23,605 nt of DNA. Source: JAJQCI01 sp964388305 (GTDB taxonomy: Bacteria > Bacillota > Clostridia > Lachnospirales > CAG-274). Each line of letters starts with the position of its first letter. The first letter of the stretch is position 1. The stretch lies in assembly GCA_964388305.1 (NCBI GenBank), contig CAYMAA010000016.1, positions 1 through 23,605 of the forward strand, given 5' to 3'. This document shows positions 1 through 8,166 of this stretch, in pieces. A model generated the notes under the pieces. It was given only the letters and a program-made list of their open reading frames with translations. It was not told where the DNA came from and searched no databases. The translations under genes were made by a program, and so were the position numbers.

Positions 1-116
1 TCCCCTTTCTGCATAGAAGAGGATATAATTCGGGCAAAATTTCCCATAATGTAGTTAAACTGGTTAAAAATGGATAATGTTTATAACAAAATTTGGTAAG
101 GAAAACAAAAACAGGA

Positions 117-137
117 TTTTGTGCAAATTGCACAAAA
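117..137. promoter_or_regulatory. perfect 21-bp dyad upstream of the pectinase gene, candidate operator
   Basis: Two perfectly complementary 10-base arms (TTTTGTGCAA and TTGCACAAAA) flank a single central A. The dyad lies about 95 bp upstream of the proposed extended -10 of the pectinase gene. No T-run typical of a terminator follows it, so a binding site for a dimeric regulator is more likely than a terminator. The regulator is unknown. The rest of 1-300 holds only AT-rich sequence and the promoter elements listed separately; no gene is seen there. Confidence 0.45.
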
Positions 138-231
138 AATTATCAAATCATTAAGGATATAAGAATATTTGTATTTATGCAATATGAATAAAATAAATGG
201 AGTTATTTGTATATTATTTAGGCAAAAAATG

Positions 232-240
232 TGATACAAT
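232..240 (+). promoter_or_regulatory. extended -10 promoter of the pectinase gene
   Basis: TG-a-TACAAT reads as an extended -10 element (TG at 232-233, hexamer at 235-240). No good -35 sits 17 bp upstream, as is usual for extended -10 promoters. Transcription would start near 247 and give a leader of about 60 nt before the ATG at 308. Confidence 0.5.
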
Positions 241-271
241 AACAGACAGGATATTATTATACCTAAGCAAA

Positions 272-288
272 GTTTACTCAAAGTAAAC
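272..288 (+). promoter_or_regulatory. short dyad in the pectinase leader
   Basis: GTTTACT and AGTAAAC form a 7-bp dyad around a CAA loop. It lies between the presumed transcription start and the ribosome binding site at about 294-301. It could be an operator just downstream of the start site or a small hairpin in the mRNA leader; the sequence does not decide which. Confidence 0.35.
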
Positions 289-307
289 AGAAAGAGAGGT
301 GAGTAGA

Positions 308-3300
308 ATGAAAAATTTTGTTATGAGCAGGGTTTTTAGCCTTATTTTGGCGGCGGTGATGGCATTTGGAACGGTTTCCGTTTTGCCTGCCTTTGAAGCT
401 ATGGGAGCTGAAAGCGGAGTTGTTATAACCGAGGCTTTTGGCTGGCACGAAAGCGCCTATGCAGAGTGGAGCAAGGTTGACACGGCTGAGAGCTACAATG
501 TTTATGTTAAAGGAAACGGGGAGGATTTTAAGAAGCTTGATGATGAGCTTATAAGGGAATATGCCGGATATTTTAGAGCGGACGCTGTAGGACTTGCGGA
601 AGGGGAGTACACACTAAAGGTTGTGCCTGTTATTGGAGGAAGCGAGGACGAGAGCAAAAGCGGCGAGGCTGTTGTTGCGGCGGACAGCTATGTAAGAGAG
701 GGATTTGCTTTTTCGGACAAATCTCCTTACGGCTATACAACGGGGGCATATAATAAGGACGGAACTCTTAAAGACGGGGCGGACGTTATATATGTTTCAA
801 ATAAAAACAAGGACAGCGTTACAGTTGGGGGCAACTCTGATTATGGCGTAGGACTTACGGCAATTATGGCATACAGGCAGAGCAAAAAGCTGACCACGCC
901 TTTGAGCATAAGGTTTATAGGAAAAGTGGAAATGCCAACGGGCGTTGAAAACTATATGCTTTCTATTGTAAATACTCAAAATGTGACTATTGAGGGTATT
1001 GGAGAGGACGCCACCATACACGGCTGGGGGCTTACCATGAAACGCTCCTGCAATATTGAAGTAAGAAACATTGGCATTATGTGGTATGGGGGTGTTGGCG
1101 GTGACGGGGACAGCCTTTCTCTTGATACCGAAAACAAAAACATTTTTATGCACAACATAGACTTTTTTTACGGCGCGCCGGGAGGGGACTCCGACCAGGC
1201 AAAGGGTGACGGGTCTATAGACCTTAAAGCGAGAACGGACTATGTTACGGCAAGCTACAACCATTTTTGGGACAGCGGAAAAAGCTGTGTTGCAGGGGGC
1301 GTTTGGGAGGCTAAAAATCCGGACGACCCTGAAGCAAAAATTTTTGTAACATATCATCATAATTGGTTTGACCATTCCGACTCCAGACACCCAAGGTGCG
1401 TTGCAGGCAGTGTTCACGTTTACAACAATTATTATGACGGAAATTCCGTTTACGGCATAGGCTCGGCGGTGCAGTCATCTGTTTTTGCAGAAAACAATTA
1501 TTTCAGAAATGTGCCAAGACCTATGATTATTGCAACACAGGGCAGTGATGTTTATGATGACGGCATTTATAACGATAAAGGAACCTTAAGCGGACAAACA
1601 GGGGGAATGATTAAGGCATTTGGAAATGTTTACATTACTCCCAAAAGGTTTGTAGACCAAAACACAACTCCCGATGAGGGACAGATAGACGCATATACCG
1701 TTACAAGCAGGGACGAACAGGTGCCCGATACGGTTGCGGCTTTATCGGGAGGACATACATATAACAATTTTGATACGGACAGCGAGGTTATGTACAGCTA
1801 CAATGTTGAAACAGCCGAGGACTGTGTTAAAACCGTTACGGAACAGGCAGGCAGAATGAACGGCGGCGACTTTAAGTGGACATTTACTGAAGCTGACGAC
1901 AGCAAAAAAGAGGTTGATACTGACCTGCAAAATGCCATTATAAACTACAATGACAGTATTGCGGCAATGTTTGGAACGGCGGCAGAGGGTGAACAGAGCG
2001 AAACCTCAACGGAAAGCTCCACAAGCGAGGACGGCAGTGAAGCAGCCACCGAGGAAACAAGCGAAAACACCACGGAAGAACAAAAGGGTGACGAAAATGC
2101 AAGAGAGTGGGTTTTTGACACAAACTCACAGCTTTACAGCTGGAGCTATGAAACCTCAAAAAGCCTGTCTACAGGGGACGGTTTTTCATTTACCGCAGGC
2201 AGCGGCAGTGATGTTATAAAAACTGACAGTACTGACGGAAAATATCTTTGGTTTAACGGCAGCGGCGGTACGGACAAGAGATGTCTTGTTGTGAGTAATT
2301 GCAGCGCGGGAGATAAAATTTATGTTTGGTACGGAGCAAGCTCTAACAGAAGTGCAAGCGTTGTAAACGGCACGGCAAGCAAGGATTTTGAAAAAACGGG
2401 AGCGGTCACAACAAAATGCAGTGAACCTGTTGAAATAACCGTAACATCAGGGGGCGATGTTACAATATATGCAAGCGGCGGAATTGGGTATTATGCCGTA
2501 AGCGTTACTCCTGTTGAGGGAGAGGAAAGCACAGAAACCGCCACAGAGGAAACAAGCACTGAAAGCACAACGGAAAAGGCAAGCGAAGAGCCTGCTGATG
2601 ACGGTGTGAGAGGTGATGTGGACAAAAACGGCATTTTAACGGCTAATGATGCGGCGGCGCTTTTGGCATTTGTTTTGGACAATGAGCTTAAAAATTTTGA
2701 CACAAGACCTTATATTGCAGATGTAACAGGTGACGGAAGCATAAATTCCGCAGATGGGGCGCTTATTTTAAGAAAGGTGCTTAACGGAAGTGTGGCTTTT
2801 GCCGATTATGCCGCAGATAGTACAACGGAAAGCACTACCGAGAGTACTACGGAAATTACAACGGAAAGCACAACCGAGAGTACTACCGAAAGCACAACGG
2901 AAAGCACAGCCGAGAGTACTACCGAAAGCACAACTGAGAGTATAACCGAAAGCAGTACAGAGGAAAGCACTGATGGCGAATTTGTTTGGGCGCCTTTGGA
3001 AGAGGAGCATTTAAGCAGTTGGGAAGCGGCTGACGGAACTGACGGCGGCTTTGTGGGTGTTGGCACAATGGCAGGCTCTACAAGAGAAAAAACAAACGGT
3101 GCGGAATTTGAAAATCCCGACGGAACAACCACAAGCATTGCCGCACAAACCGCAAGCAGAAAGCTATCCGCAGGCAACTCTTTTACGGTGACTGTGCCAA
3201 AGGCAGGTACAGTTACCTGTTATATAATTTCCAATACATCAAGTCCTAAAGGTACTATGAGTGTTGAGCCGACAGACGGAGTTAGCGTTGTTTGGGGCGG

Positions 3301-4972
3301 CGAGCTGCCGGGCAACGGAAAGAGCGGAAAGCCTTTTGTATTTACCGTAAACAAGGGCGGCGCTTATACAGTTACAAACACTACGGACAAAGAGGCAGAC
3401 GTTTTTTATGTATATTTTGACGCAAACAACAACGCACAAAAATATTCCGTAAGTCTTAGCATAAACAACCCTACGGATAAGGACACGGTTATAACCATTG
3501 GTGAAGAAAGAGTTGAAGCACCTGCAGGGCAAACAACAGGCACAGTTATTGAGCTGCCTTTAGGGGATTATAACATAGGCTCTGAAAATGTTACTCTTAA
3601 AACAAATCCTGCACAAATAAGTGTTGAGGGAAGCGCCGACACTGCTTTTGAGCTTGTTGTTGAAGAAATTACGGACAATGTTATTGTTGTAGACGGTGAA
3701 AAAGGCTTTATAGGCAGCTATTCCACCGTAAGCGGAGCTGTTGAGGCGGAAAGCACAAAGGCAGGCTACAGTGTTTATGTTATGCCCGGAGTTTACAACG
3801 AGTGCTTTGAAATAAGCAAGCAAATAACTCTTTGCAAAGCGCCTGAAACCGAAGGCGAGGCTGTTATTTACGGAAACAAAAGCGGTTTGGGCGGAAATAT
3901 GAACGGCGTTATAAGAGTTGGTGCAGACAATGTTACACTTAAGGATTTAACGCTTGTAAACAATATTAACACCTCTTACGGTGAAAGCATATCCGCTGTA
4001 CAAACCGGAGGAACCCCGGGAAGCGCTCTTGTGGCGGCAGGAGATAACTGTGTTTATGAAAATTGCAGGCTTATAAGTATGCAGGATACTGTTGATACGG
4101 CGCATTGGTCAGATGGAAAGGAGCTGCAGCGCCACACATTTAACAGCTGTGTTATTTACGGTGCAACAGATGTTGTTTGCGGCTCGGGAATTGCGGATTT
4201 TAACAATTGTGAGTTTAGGGTATTTACAGGCAGTGTTAAAGAGAAGAGCGATTCCGTTATGTTTGCCCCAAGCGTTATGGCTAAATGGACGGTAAACGGC
4301 GGCAGAATGGTTAATGACGAACAGTCTATTGTTACTTATTTTTACTATGCAAGGGCATGGGAGAACAATGCCTCTACTACCCAAACATTGGATATTTTTG
4401 GTATGGAGAACAATTTGCCTATGGGAACAGCGGGGCTTATGGGCTTTAAAGGTGTAACAGGCGGCGGTGCGGAGCATTCCACAAACGATTATCAATTTAA
4501 TGTTTATGAGGGTGCGGACACAAGCTCACCCCTTATTGCCACATCTAATGTAACGGGTGTCGATATATTTGAAATGGCTGAAAATTCTGCTTTCGCAAAG
4601 GAAAACGGCATTGGAAAGTATTTGGCGGCTGTTTTTGGAGCAGGCTTTGGCAATGAGTTTATTAAAAATATTATGCCCGATGTTGTTGAGGTGGGATTTG
4701 TTACCGAAGAAAACGCAAACGGCAGCGCTGTTGCCGCAGGAAATGTTATTTGCAAGGCAACACTTTATTCTGCGGAGGAGCTTAGCGAATATTTAAAGAA
4801 TGCTGTTGGCGAGATTGAAGCAGGTAAATATGCAGGCATTGGAGAAACGGATATTAGCGGTACTGTTAATATTGTTCCTTATGTTGTATATGATGCAAGC
4901 TATGACAGCGGCAAGGGACTGGACGAAGAGCCTATATACAAGTTTGGCAGTAAGGTTGAGGTTTCATTATAA
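308..4972 (+). CDS. secreted multidomain pectinase: PL1 pectate lyase, internal type I dockerin, CE8 pectin methylesterase
   Basis: A 1554-residue extracellular pectin-degrading enzyme. The signal peptide is residues 1-34 (cleavage after AMGA), followed by an Fn3-like module (about 35-125). The PL1 beta-helix (about 130-500) carries Asp301 and Asp305 in DGSIDLK and the catalytic-type Arg360 in SDSRHPR. After a Ser/Thr/Glu linker comes a beta-rich module (about 599-735, CBM-like), a dockerin (about 769-830) with two calcium loops (DVDKNG..., DVTGDG...), a repeat linker, a second beta-rich module (about 891-1045), and the CE8 domain (about 1123-1420). CE8 residues are GVYNE, Gln1259-Asp1260 (QDTV), nucleophile-type Asp1288 (GATDVV) and Arg1349/Trp1351 (YARAW). 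An upstream GTG at 299 is in frame, but the GAGAGGTGAG site is better placed for ATG 308. The esterase would remove methyl groups to give pectate, the substrate of the lyase. The dockerin implies docking to a cohesin scaffold not present here. Domain calls are from motifs; CBM family assignments are open. Confidence 0.93.
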   Translation: MKNFVMSRVFSLILAAVMAFGTVSVLPAFEAMGAESGVVITEAFGWHESAYAEWSKVDTAESYNVYVKGNGEDFKKLDDELIREYAGYFRADAVGLAEGEYTLKVVPVIGGSEDESKSGEAVVAADSYVREGFAFSDKSPYGYTTGAYNKDGTLKDGADVIYVSNKNKDSVTVGGNSDYGVGLTAIMAYRQSKKLTTPLSIRFIGKVEMPTGVENYMLSIVNTQNVTIEGIGEDATIHGWGLTMKRSCNIEVRNIGIMWYGGVGGDGDSLSLDTENKNIFMHNIDFFYGAPGGDSDQAKGDGSIDLKARTDYVTASYNHFWDSGKSCVAGGVWEAKNPDDPEAKIFVTYHHNWFDHSDSRHPRCVAGSVHVYNNYYDGNSVYGIGSAVQSSVFAENNYFRNVPRPMIIATQGSDVYDDGIYNDKGTLSGQTGGMIKAFGNVYITPKRFVDQNTTPDEGQIDAYTVTSRDEQVPDTVAALSGGHTYNNFDTDSEVMYSYNVETAEDCVKTVTEQAGRMNGGDFKWTFTEADDSKKEVDTDLQNAIINYNDSIAAMFGTAAEGEQSETSTESSTSEDGSEAATEETSENTTEEQKGDENAREWVFDTNSQLYSWSYETSKSLSTGDGFSFTAGSGSDVIKTDSTDGKYLWFNGSGGTDKRCLVVSNCSAGDKIYVWYGASSNRSASVVNGTASKDFEKTGAVTTKCSEPVEITVTSGGDVTIYASGGIGYYAVSVTPVEGEESTETATEETSTESTTEKASEEPADDGVRGDVDKNGILTANDAAALLAFVLDNELKNFDTRPYIADVTGDGSINSADGALILRKVLNGSVAFADYAADSTTESTTESTTEITTESTTESTTESTTESTAESTTESTTESITESSTEESTDGEFVWAPLEEEHLSSWEAADGTDGGFVGVGTMAGSTREKTNGAEFENPDGTTTSIAAQTASRKLSAGNSFTVTVPKAGTVTCYIISNTSSPKGTMSVEPTDGVSVVWGGELPGNGKSGKPFVFTVNKGGAYTVTNTTDKEADVFYVYFDANNNAQKYSVSLSINNPTDKDTVITIGEERVEAPAGQTTGTVIELPLGDYNIGSENVTLKTNPAQISVEGSADTAFELVVEEITDNVIVVDGEKGFIGSYSTVSGAVEAESTKAGYSVYVMPGVYNECFEISKQITLCKAPETEGEAVIYGNKSGLGGNMNGVIRVGADNVTLKDLTLVNNINTSYGESISAVQTGGTPGSALVAAGDNCVYENCRLISMQDTVDTAHWSDGKELQRHTFNSCVIYGATDVVCGSGIADFNNCEFRVFTGSVKEKSDSVMFAPSVMAKWTVNGGRMVNDEQSIVTYFYYARAWENNASTTQTLDIFGMENNLPMGTAGLMGFKGVTGGGAEHSTNDYQFNVYEGADTSSPLIATSNVTGVDIFEMAENSAFAKENGIGKYLAAVFGAGFGNEFIKNIMPDVVEVGFVTEENANGSAVAAGNVICKATLYSAEELSEYLKNAVGEIEAGKYAGIGETDISGTVNIVPYVVYDASYDSGKGLDEEPIYKFGSKVEVSL
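2819..2962 (+). repeat. 12-nt tandem repeat encoding a Ser-Thr-Thr-Glu linker
   Basis: Twelve consecutive 12-nt units encode STTE or close variants (ITTE, STAE, SITE, SSTE). Synonymous codons alternate (AGC/AGT, GAA/GAG, ACC/ACG/ACT), so the repeat is old enough to have diverged at the DNA level. It forms a flexible linker between the dockerin and the second beta-rich module, probably glycosylated or extended. Repeats of this kind can change copy number by slippage. Confidence 0.9.
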
Positions 4973-4993
4973 ATCAATTGACTAACAAAAAAG

Positions 4994-5036
4994 CTGCTGA
5001 CATAAGAAAGTTATTTTTCTTTAGTCAGCAGTTTTA
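4994..5036. terminator. probable bidirectional intrinsic terminator between convergent genes
   Basis: CTGCTGAC at 4994-5001 pairs with GTCAGCAG at 5024-5031, and the stem continues inward through TAAGAAA/TTTCTTT with one mismatched step. T-rich sequence follows on the plus strand, and an A-run at 4987-4992 gives a U-tract for the minus-strand transcript. It lies between the pectinase stop (4972) and the stop of the minus-strand thioesterase gene (5037), so it can serve both. Confidence 0.85.
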
Positions 5037-5426
5037 TTATGCTTTAATTTTTGAATTTGCCTTAGCTTGGAATTTTTCGTTAAAAATTATAAAACGGGTA
5101 TGAGTGCCTTTGCCTATTAAGCCTGCATTATCCTGAGCTGTTACATTAAATGTAAGTTCTCTGCCGTTTATGGCGGCAAGCTCTGCGCTGGCGCTTATTT
5201 TTGCACCCATGGGAGAGGCTGAAATATGCTCTATGTTAAGGCTTGTACCCACTGTGCCGCTGCCCTGCTCCAAATATGGCTGAACACATTTCCATGCGGC
5301 TTCTTCCATTAAAGCGGTCATTGCAGGGGTTGCAAAAACATCTAATGTGCCGCTGCCAAGGGTTTTTGCTGTGTTTTGTTCCGTTACAACAGTTTGTGCC
5401 GTAAATGTTATGCCTGTTTTTAACAT
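5037..5426 (-). CDS. FlK-like hotdog-fold acyl-CoA thioesterase
   Basis: A 129-residue protein of the thioesterase family that includes fluoroacetyl-CoA thioesterase FlK. The FlK catalytic residues Thr42, Glu50 and His76 match Thr33, Glu41 and His67 here with identical spacing (8 and 26 residues): TP in VFATPAMTALMEE, and His in NIEHISASPMG. The C-terminal GTHTRFII strand is also typical. The start is ATG 5426, preceded by AAAGGAGGG; a longer in-frame reading into purA has no such site. It begins 10 nt after the purA stop and is the last gene before the terminator, so it is probably co-transcribed with purine biosynthesis genes. Most Clostridia homologues are of unknown substrate, and fluoroacetate is not implied. 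Confidence 0.85.
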   Translation of the reverse strand: MLKTGITFTAQTVVTEQNTAKTLGSGTLDVFATPAMTALMEEAAWKCVQPYLEQGSGTVGTSLNIEHISASPMGAKISASAELAAINGRELTFNVTAQDNAGLIGKGTHTRFIIFNEKFQAKANSKIKA

Positions 5427-5436
5427 AAGCCCTCCT

Positions 5437-6711
5437 TTATCTGTAAAGCATAGACTTTCTTGAAGGCCCGTTTGAAACCATGGAAATTTTAACACCAAGC
5501 TCTTTTTCTATAAATTCCACATAGGCTTTAGCCTCTGTAGGAAGCTCGTCATAGGAGGTTACCTTGCTTATATCGCACTTCCAACCCTTGAGTTTTTCCA
5601 CAACAGGCTCTGCTTTATAGAGCTTATCCGTTGTAAGGAAGTCCTTATAAATTTTGCCGTTTAGCTTATATGCGGTACATACGGGAATTTCCTCAAGATA
5701 GGAAAGAACGTCCAAACAGGTAAGGCAAACCTCTGTTGCTCCCTGCAGCTCTACACCGTAGCGTGTGGCAACCGTGTCAAAATATCCCACTCTTCTGGGG
5801 CGGCCTGTGGTTGCGCCGTACTCGCCCTTATCGCCGCCTCTTTTGCGGAGTTCTTCCGCCTCAACGGGGTCAAGTATTTCAGAAACAAATGGCCCTTCTC
5901 CAACTGCTGAGGAATATGCCTTTGTTATACAGAGAATATCCTGTATTGCGTAGGGCGGAATACCTGCGCCCACTGCGGAATAGCCTGCCAATGTGGAGGA
6001 GCTTGTTACATAGGGGTAAATGCCGTGGTCGGTATCCTTTAATGTGCCAAGCTGACCCTCTAAAAGTATGTTTTTGCCCTCTTTAATTGCTCTGCGGAGG
6101 AAAAGGCTTGTATCTGCCACATTATCCTTAATGGCTTCGGCATAGCCTTTTAATATTTCATACACTTCCATATAATTAATTTCGGGTTTATTATAAAGGT
6201 ACTTTAAGGTTATGTTTACCTTATCGTACATCATCATAAGCTTTTCCTTTAAAAAGTCATCATTATAAAGCTCCCAAACCTGCAAGCCCATTTTTGAATA
6301 TTTATCTGAAAAGAATGGAGCTATGCCCGATTTGGTTGAGCCGAATGCCTTATTGCCCAAACGCTCTTCCTCGTATGTATCCAGCAAAACGTGGTGGGGA
6401 AGAAGTACCTGCGCACGCTCGGAGATGAGGAGCTTAAAGTTTACCCCCGATGATTTTACGGAGTTGATTTCGTCCATAAGAGCCTCTATATTTAAGGCAC
6501 AGCCGTTGCCTATTATGTTTGTTATATTTTCGTGAAAAATGCCCGAAGGCAGCTGATGGAGCGCAAAACGTCCGTATTCATTAATTATTGTATGCCCTGC
6601 GTTTGCACCGCCCTGAAATCTTACAACTATATCCGACTGCTCCGCGCAAAGGTCAGTTACCTTACCCTTGCCTTCGTCGCCCCAGTTTGCCCCAACTATT
6701 GCTTTAACCAT
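5437..6711 (-). CDS. purA: adenylosuccinate synthetase
   Basis: A 424-residue cytoplasmic enzyme that joins aspartate to IMP using GTP, the first step from IMP to AMP. The N-terminal P-loop-like motif GANWGDEGKGK carries Asp12, followed by GGANAGHT with His40, the two catalytic positions of the family. Further motifs are TSSSTLAGYSAVGAG and the GEYGATTGRPRRVGYFD loop. The segment STKSGIAPFFSDK differs somewhat from the usual GTTxRGIGPxYxDK, as in a divergent Clostridia subfamily. Start choice: TTG at 6717 is in frame, but ATG at 6711 lies 8 nt after AGGTG and gives the standard N-terminus. It follows purB by 21 nt and completes the AMP branch in the operon. Confidence 0.96.
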   Translation of the reverse strand: MVKAIVGANWGDEGKGKVTDLCAEQSDIVVRFQGGANAGHTIINEYGRFALHQLPSGIFHENITNIIGNGCALNIEALMDEINSVKSSGVNFKLLISERAQVLLPHHVLLDTYEEERLGNKAFGSTKSGIAPFFSDKYSKMGLQVWELYNDDFLKEKLMMMYDKVNITLKYLYNKPEINYMEVYEILKGYAEAIKDNVADTSLFLRRAIKEGKNILLEGQLGTLKDTDHGIYPYVTSSSTLAGYSAVGAGIPPYAIQDILCITKAYSSAVGEGPFVSEILDPVEAEELRKRGGDKGEYGATTGRPRRVGYFDTVATRYGVELQGATEVCLTCLDVLSYLEEIPVCTAYKLNGKIYKDFLTTDKLYKAEPVVEKLKGWKCDISKVTSYDELPTEAKAYVEFIEKELGVKISMVSNGPSRKSMLYR

Positions 6712-6732
6712 ATACAAAGCACCTGCCTTTTT

Positions 6733-8166
6733 TTATACATTTAATTCTACATTATCTATAAGTTCGTCTTTATTGGCGTCCAGTACGGGTTTTACGCAGT
6801 TATTTATAAATTCCGCAACCTGACCCGGCGCTCTGCCTATAAAGTTTTTAGGATTTAATGTTTTTCTTATATCCTCCTCAGATGCCTTAAAGAGAGGATC
6901 TTTAACAATTCTTTCAATAAGGTCATTATCGCCGCCCTGCTGTTTTACAACTGCCGCAGCCTCCATGGAAAGCTCTCTTATACGCTCGTGAAGCTCCTGA
7001 CGGTTTCCGCCTCTCAGCTTAACCTCGTCCATCATTATATTTTCCGTTGCCATAAATGGCAGCTCGCTCATAATGCGTTTTTCTATTACTTTGGGATAAA
7101 CCACCAAGCCGCCGGACACATTAAGCATTATGTTTAAAACTGCGTCTGCCGCAAGAAAAAGCTCGGGAATGGCTATACGCTTGTTTGAACTGTCGTCCAA
7201 GGTGCGTTCCAGCCACTGTGCAGATGCGGTTACGGCAGGGTTTAAGCTGTTTATCATAATATAGCGTGAAAGACCTGCTATACGCTCGCTGCGCATGGGG
7301 TTGCGCTTATACGCCATGGCGGAAGAGCCTATCTGACCCTTTTCAAACGGCTCTTCAACCTCTTTAAGGTGTGCAAGAAGCCTTATATCGTTTGAAAATT
7401 TTGTGGCGGACTGAGCAATGCCCGAAAGTACATTTGCCGCCATGGAGTCCAGCTTTCTGGAATAGGTTTGACCCGAAACGGGAAAAACCGCCTTAAAGCC
7501 TAATTTTTCCGCAATGGCATTATCCAGCTTTTTAACCTTTTCCTCGTCATTTTCAAAAAGCTCCATAAAGCTTGCCTGTGTGCCTGTTGTACCCTTGCAG
7601 CCGAGAAGTTTTACATTATTTAAAAAGAAGTCTGTCTGCTCCAAATCCATTAAAAGGTCTTGAATCCACAAGGAGGCACGTTTGCCTACTGTTGTAAGCT
7701 GCGCAGACTGGAAGTGGGTAAAGCCTAATGTGGGCAGTTCCTTATATTTATCCGCAAATTCCGTTAATTTTGCAATGACGGAAAGGAGTGTTTTGCGAAT
7801 AAGCCGCATTGCTTCCGTCATAACAATAACGTCCGCATTATCGCCTACATAACAGCTTGTTGCGCCAAGATGTATTATTGCCTCTGCTTTGGGGCATTGT
7901 TTGCCATAGGCATAAACGTGGCTCATTACATCATGGCGGCAAACCTTTTCTCTTGCCTGTGCCACATCGTAGTTAATATCTTCCGCATGAGCTTTAAGCT
8001 CTTCAATTTGTTCATCTGTAATATTAAGTCCAAGCTCCTTTTCCGTTTGAGCAAGAATTATCCAAAGCTTTCTCCATGTTTTAAACTTTTTATCGGGAGA
8101 AAAAATTTGTTTCATTTCCTTGCTTGAATAACGTGAGTTAAGGGGACTTTCGTATACGTCTTTCAT
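6733..8166 (-). CDS. purB: adenylosuccinate lyase
   Basis: A 477-residue member of the fumarase/aspartase superfamily. It removes fumarate from SAICAR in IMP synthesis and from adenylosuccinate in AMP synthesis, so it acts downstream of both purC and purA products. The family signature is at 281-296 (SSAMAYKRNPMRSERI), including the mobile-loop serine. The catalytic-type His151 lies in LGFTHFQSAQ and His78 in RHDV. The start ATG overlaps the purF stop as ATGA at 8163-8166, preceded by GGAGG, which indicates translational coupling. Confidence 0.96.
   Translation of the reverse strand: MKDVYESPLNSRYSSKEMKQIFSPDKKFKTWRKLWIILAQTEKELGLNITDEQIEELKAHAEDINYDVAQAREKVCRHDVMSHVYAYGKQCPKAEAIIHLGATSCYVGDNADVIVMTEAMRLIRKTLLSVIAKLTEFADKYKELPTLGFTHFQSAQLTTVGKRASLWIQDLLMDLEQTDFFLNNVKLLGCKGTTGTQASFMELFENDEEKVKKLDNAIAEKLGFKAVFPVSGQTYSRKLDSMAANVLSGIAQSATKFSNDIRLLAHLKEVEEPFEKGQIGSSAMAYKRNPMRSERIAGLSRYIMINSLNPAVTASAQWLERTLDDSSNKRIAIPELFLAADAVLNIMLNVSGGLVVYPKVIEKRIMSELPFMATENIMMDEVKLRGGNRQELHERIRELSMEAAAVVKQQGGDNDLIERIVKDPLFKASEEDIRKTLNPKNFIGRAPGQVAEFINNCVKPVLDANKDELIDNVELNV

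Noticed and set aside
117..137. Rex or Crp operator
   Set aside because: The half-sites resemble TTGTG/CACAA, but the arm spacing is odd-numbered (one central base), while Rex sites have an even spacing and Crp sites a different core.
2819..2962. CRISPR-like short repeat array
   Set aside because: The units are 12 nt, contiguous and in frame as Ser-Thr-Thr-Glu codons; there are no spacers.
797..4755. Several long minus-strand open frames inside the pectinase gene (such as 797-1417, 2806-3177, 4109-4495)
   Set aside because: They lie opposite a gene with clear domain motifs, lack ribosome binding sites, and one just mirrors the Ser-Thr-Glu repeat as a Leu-Ser-Val repeat.
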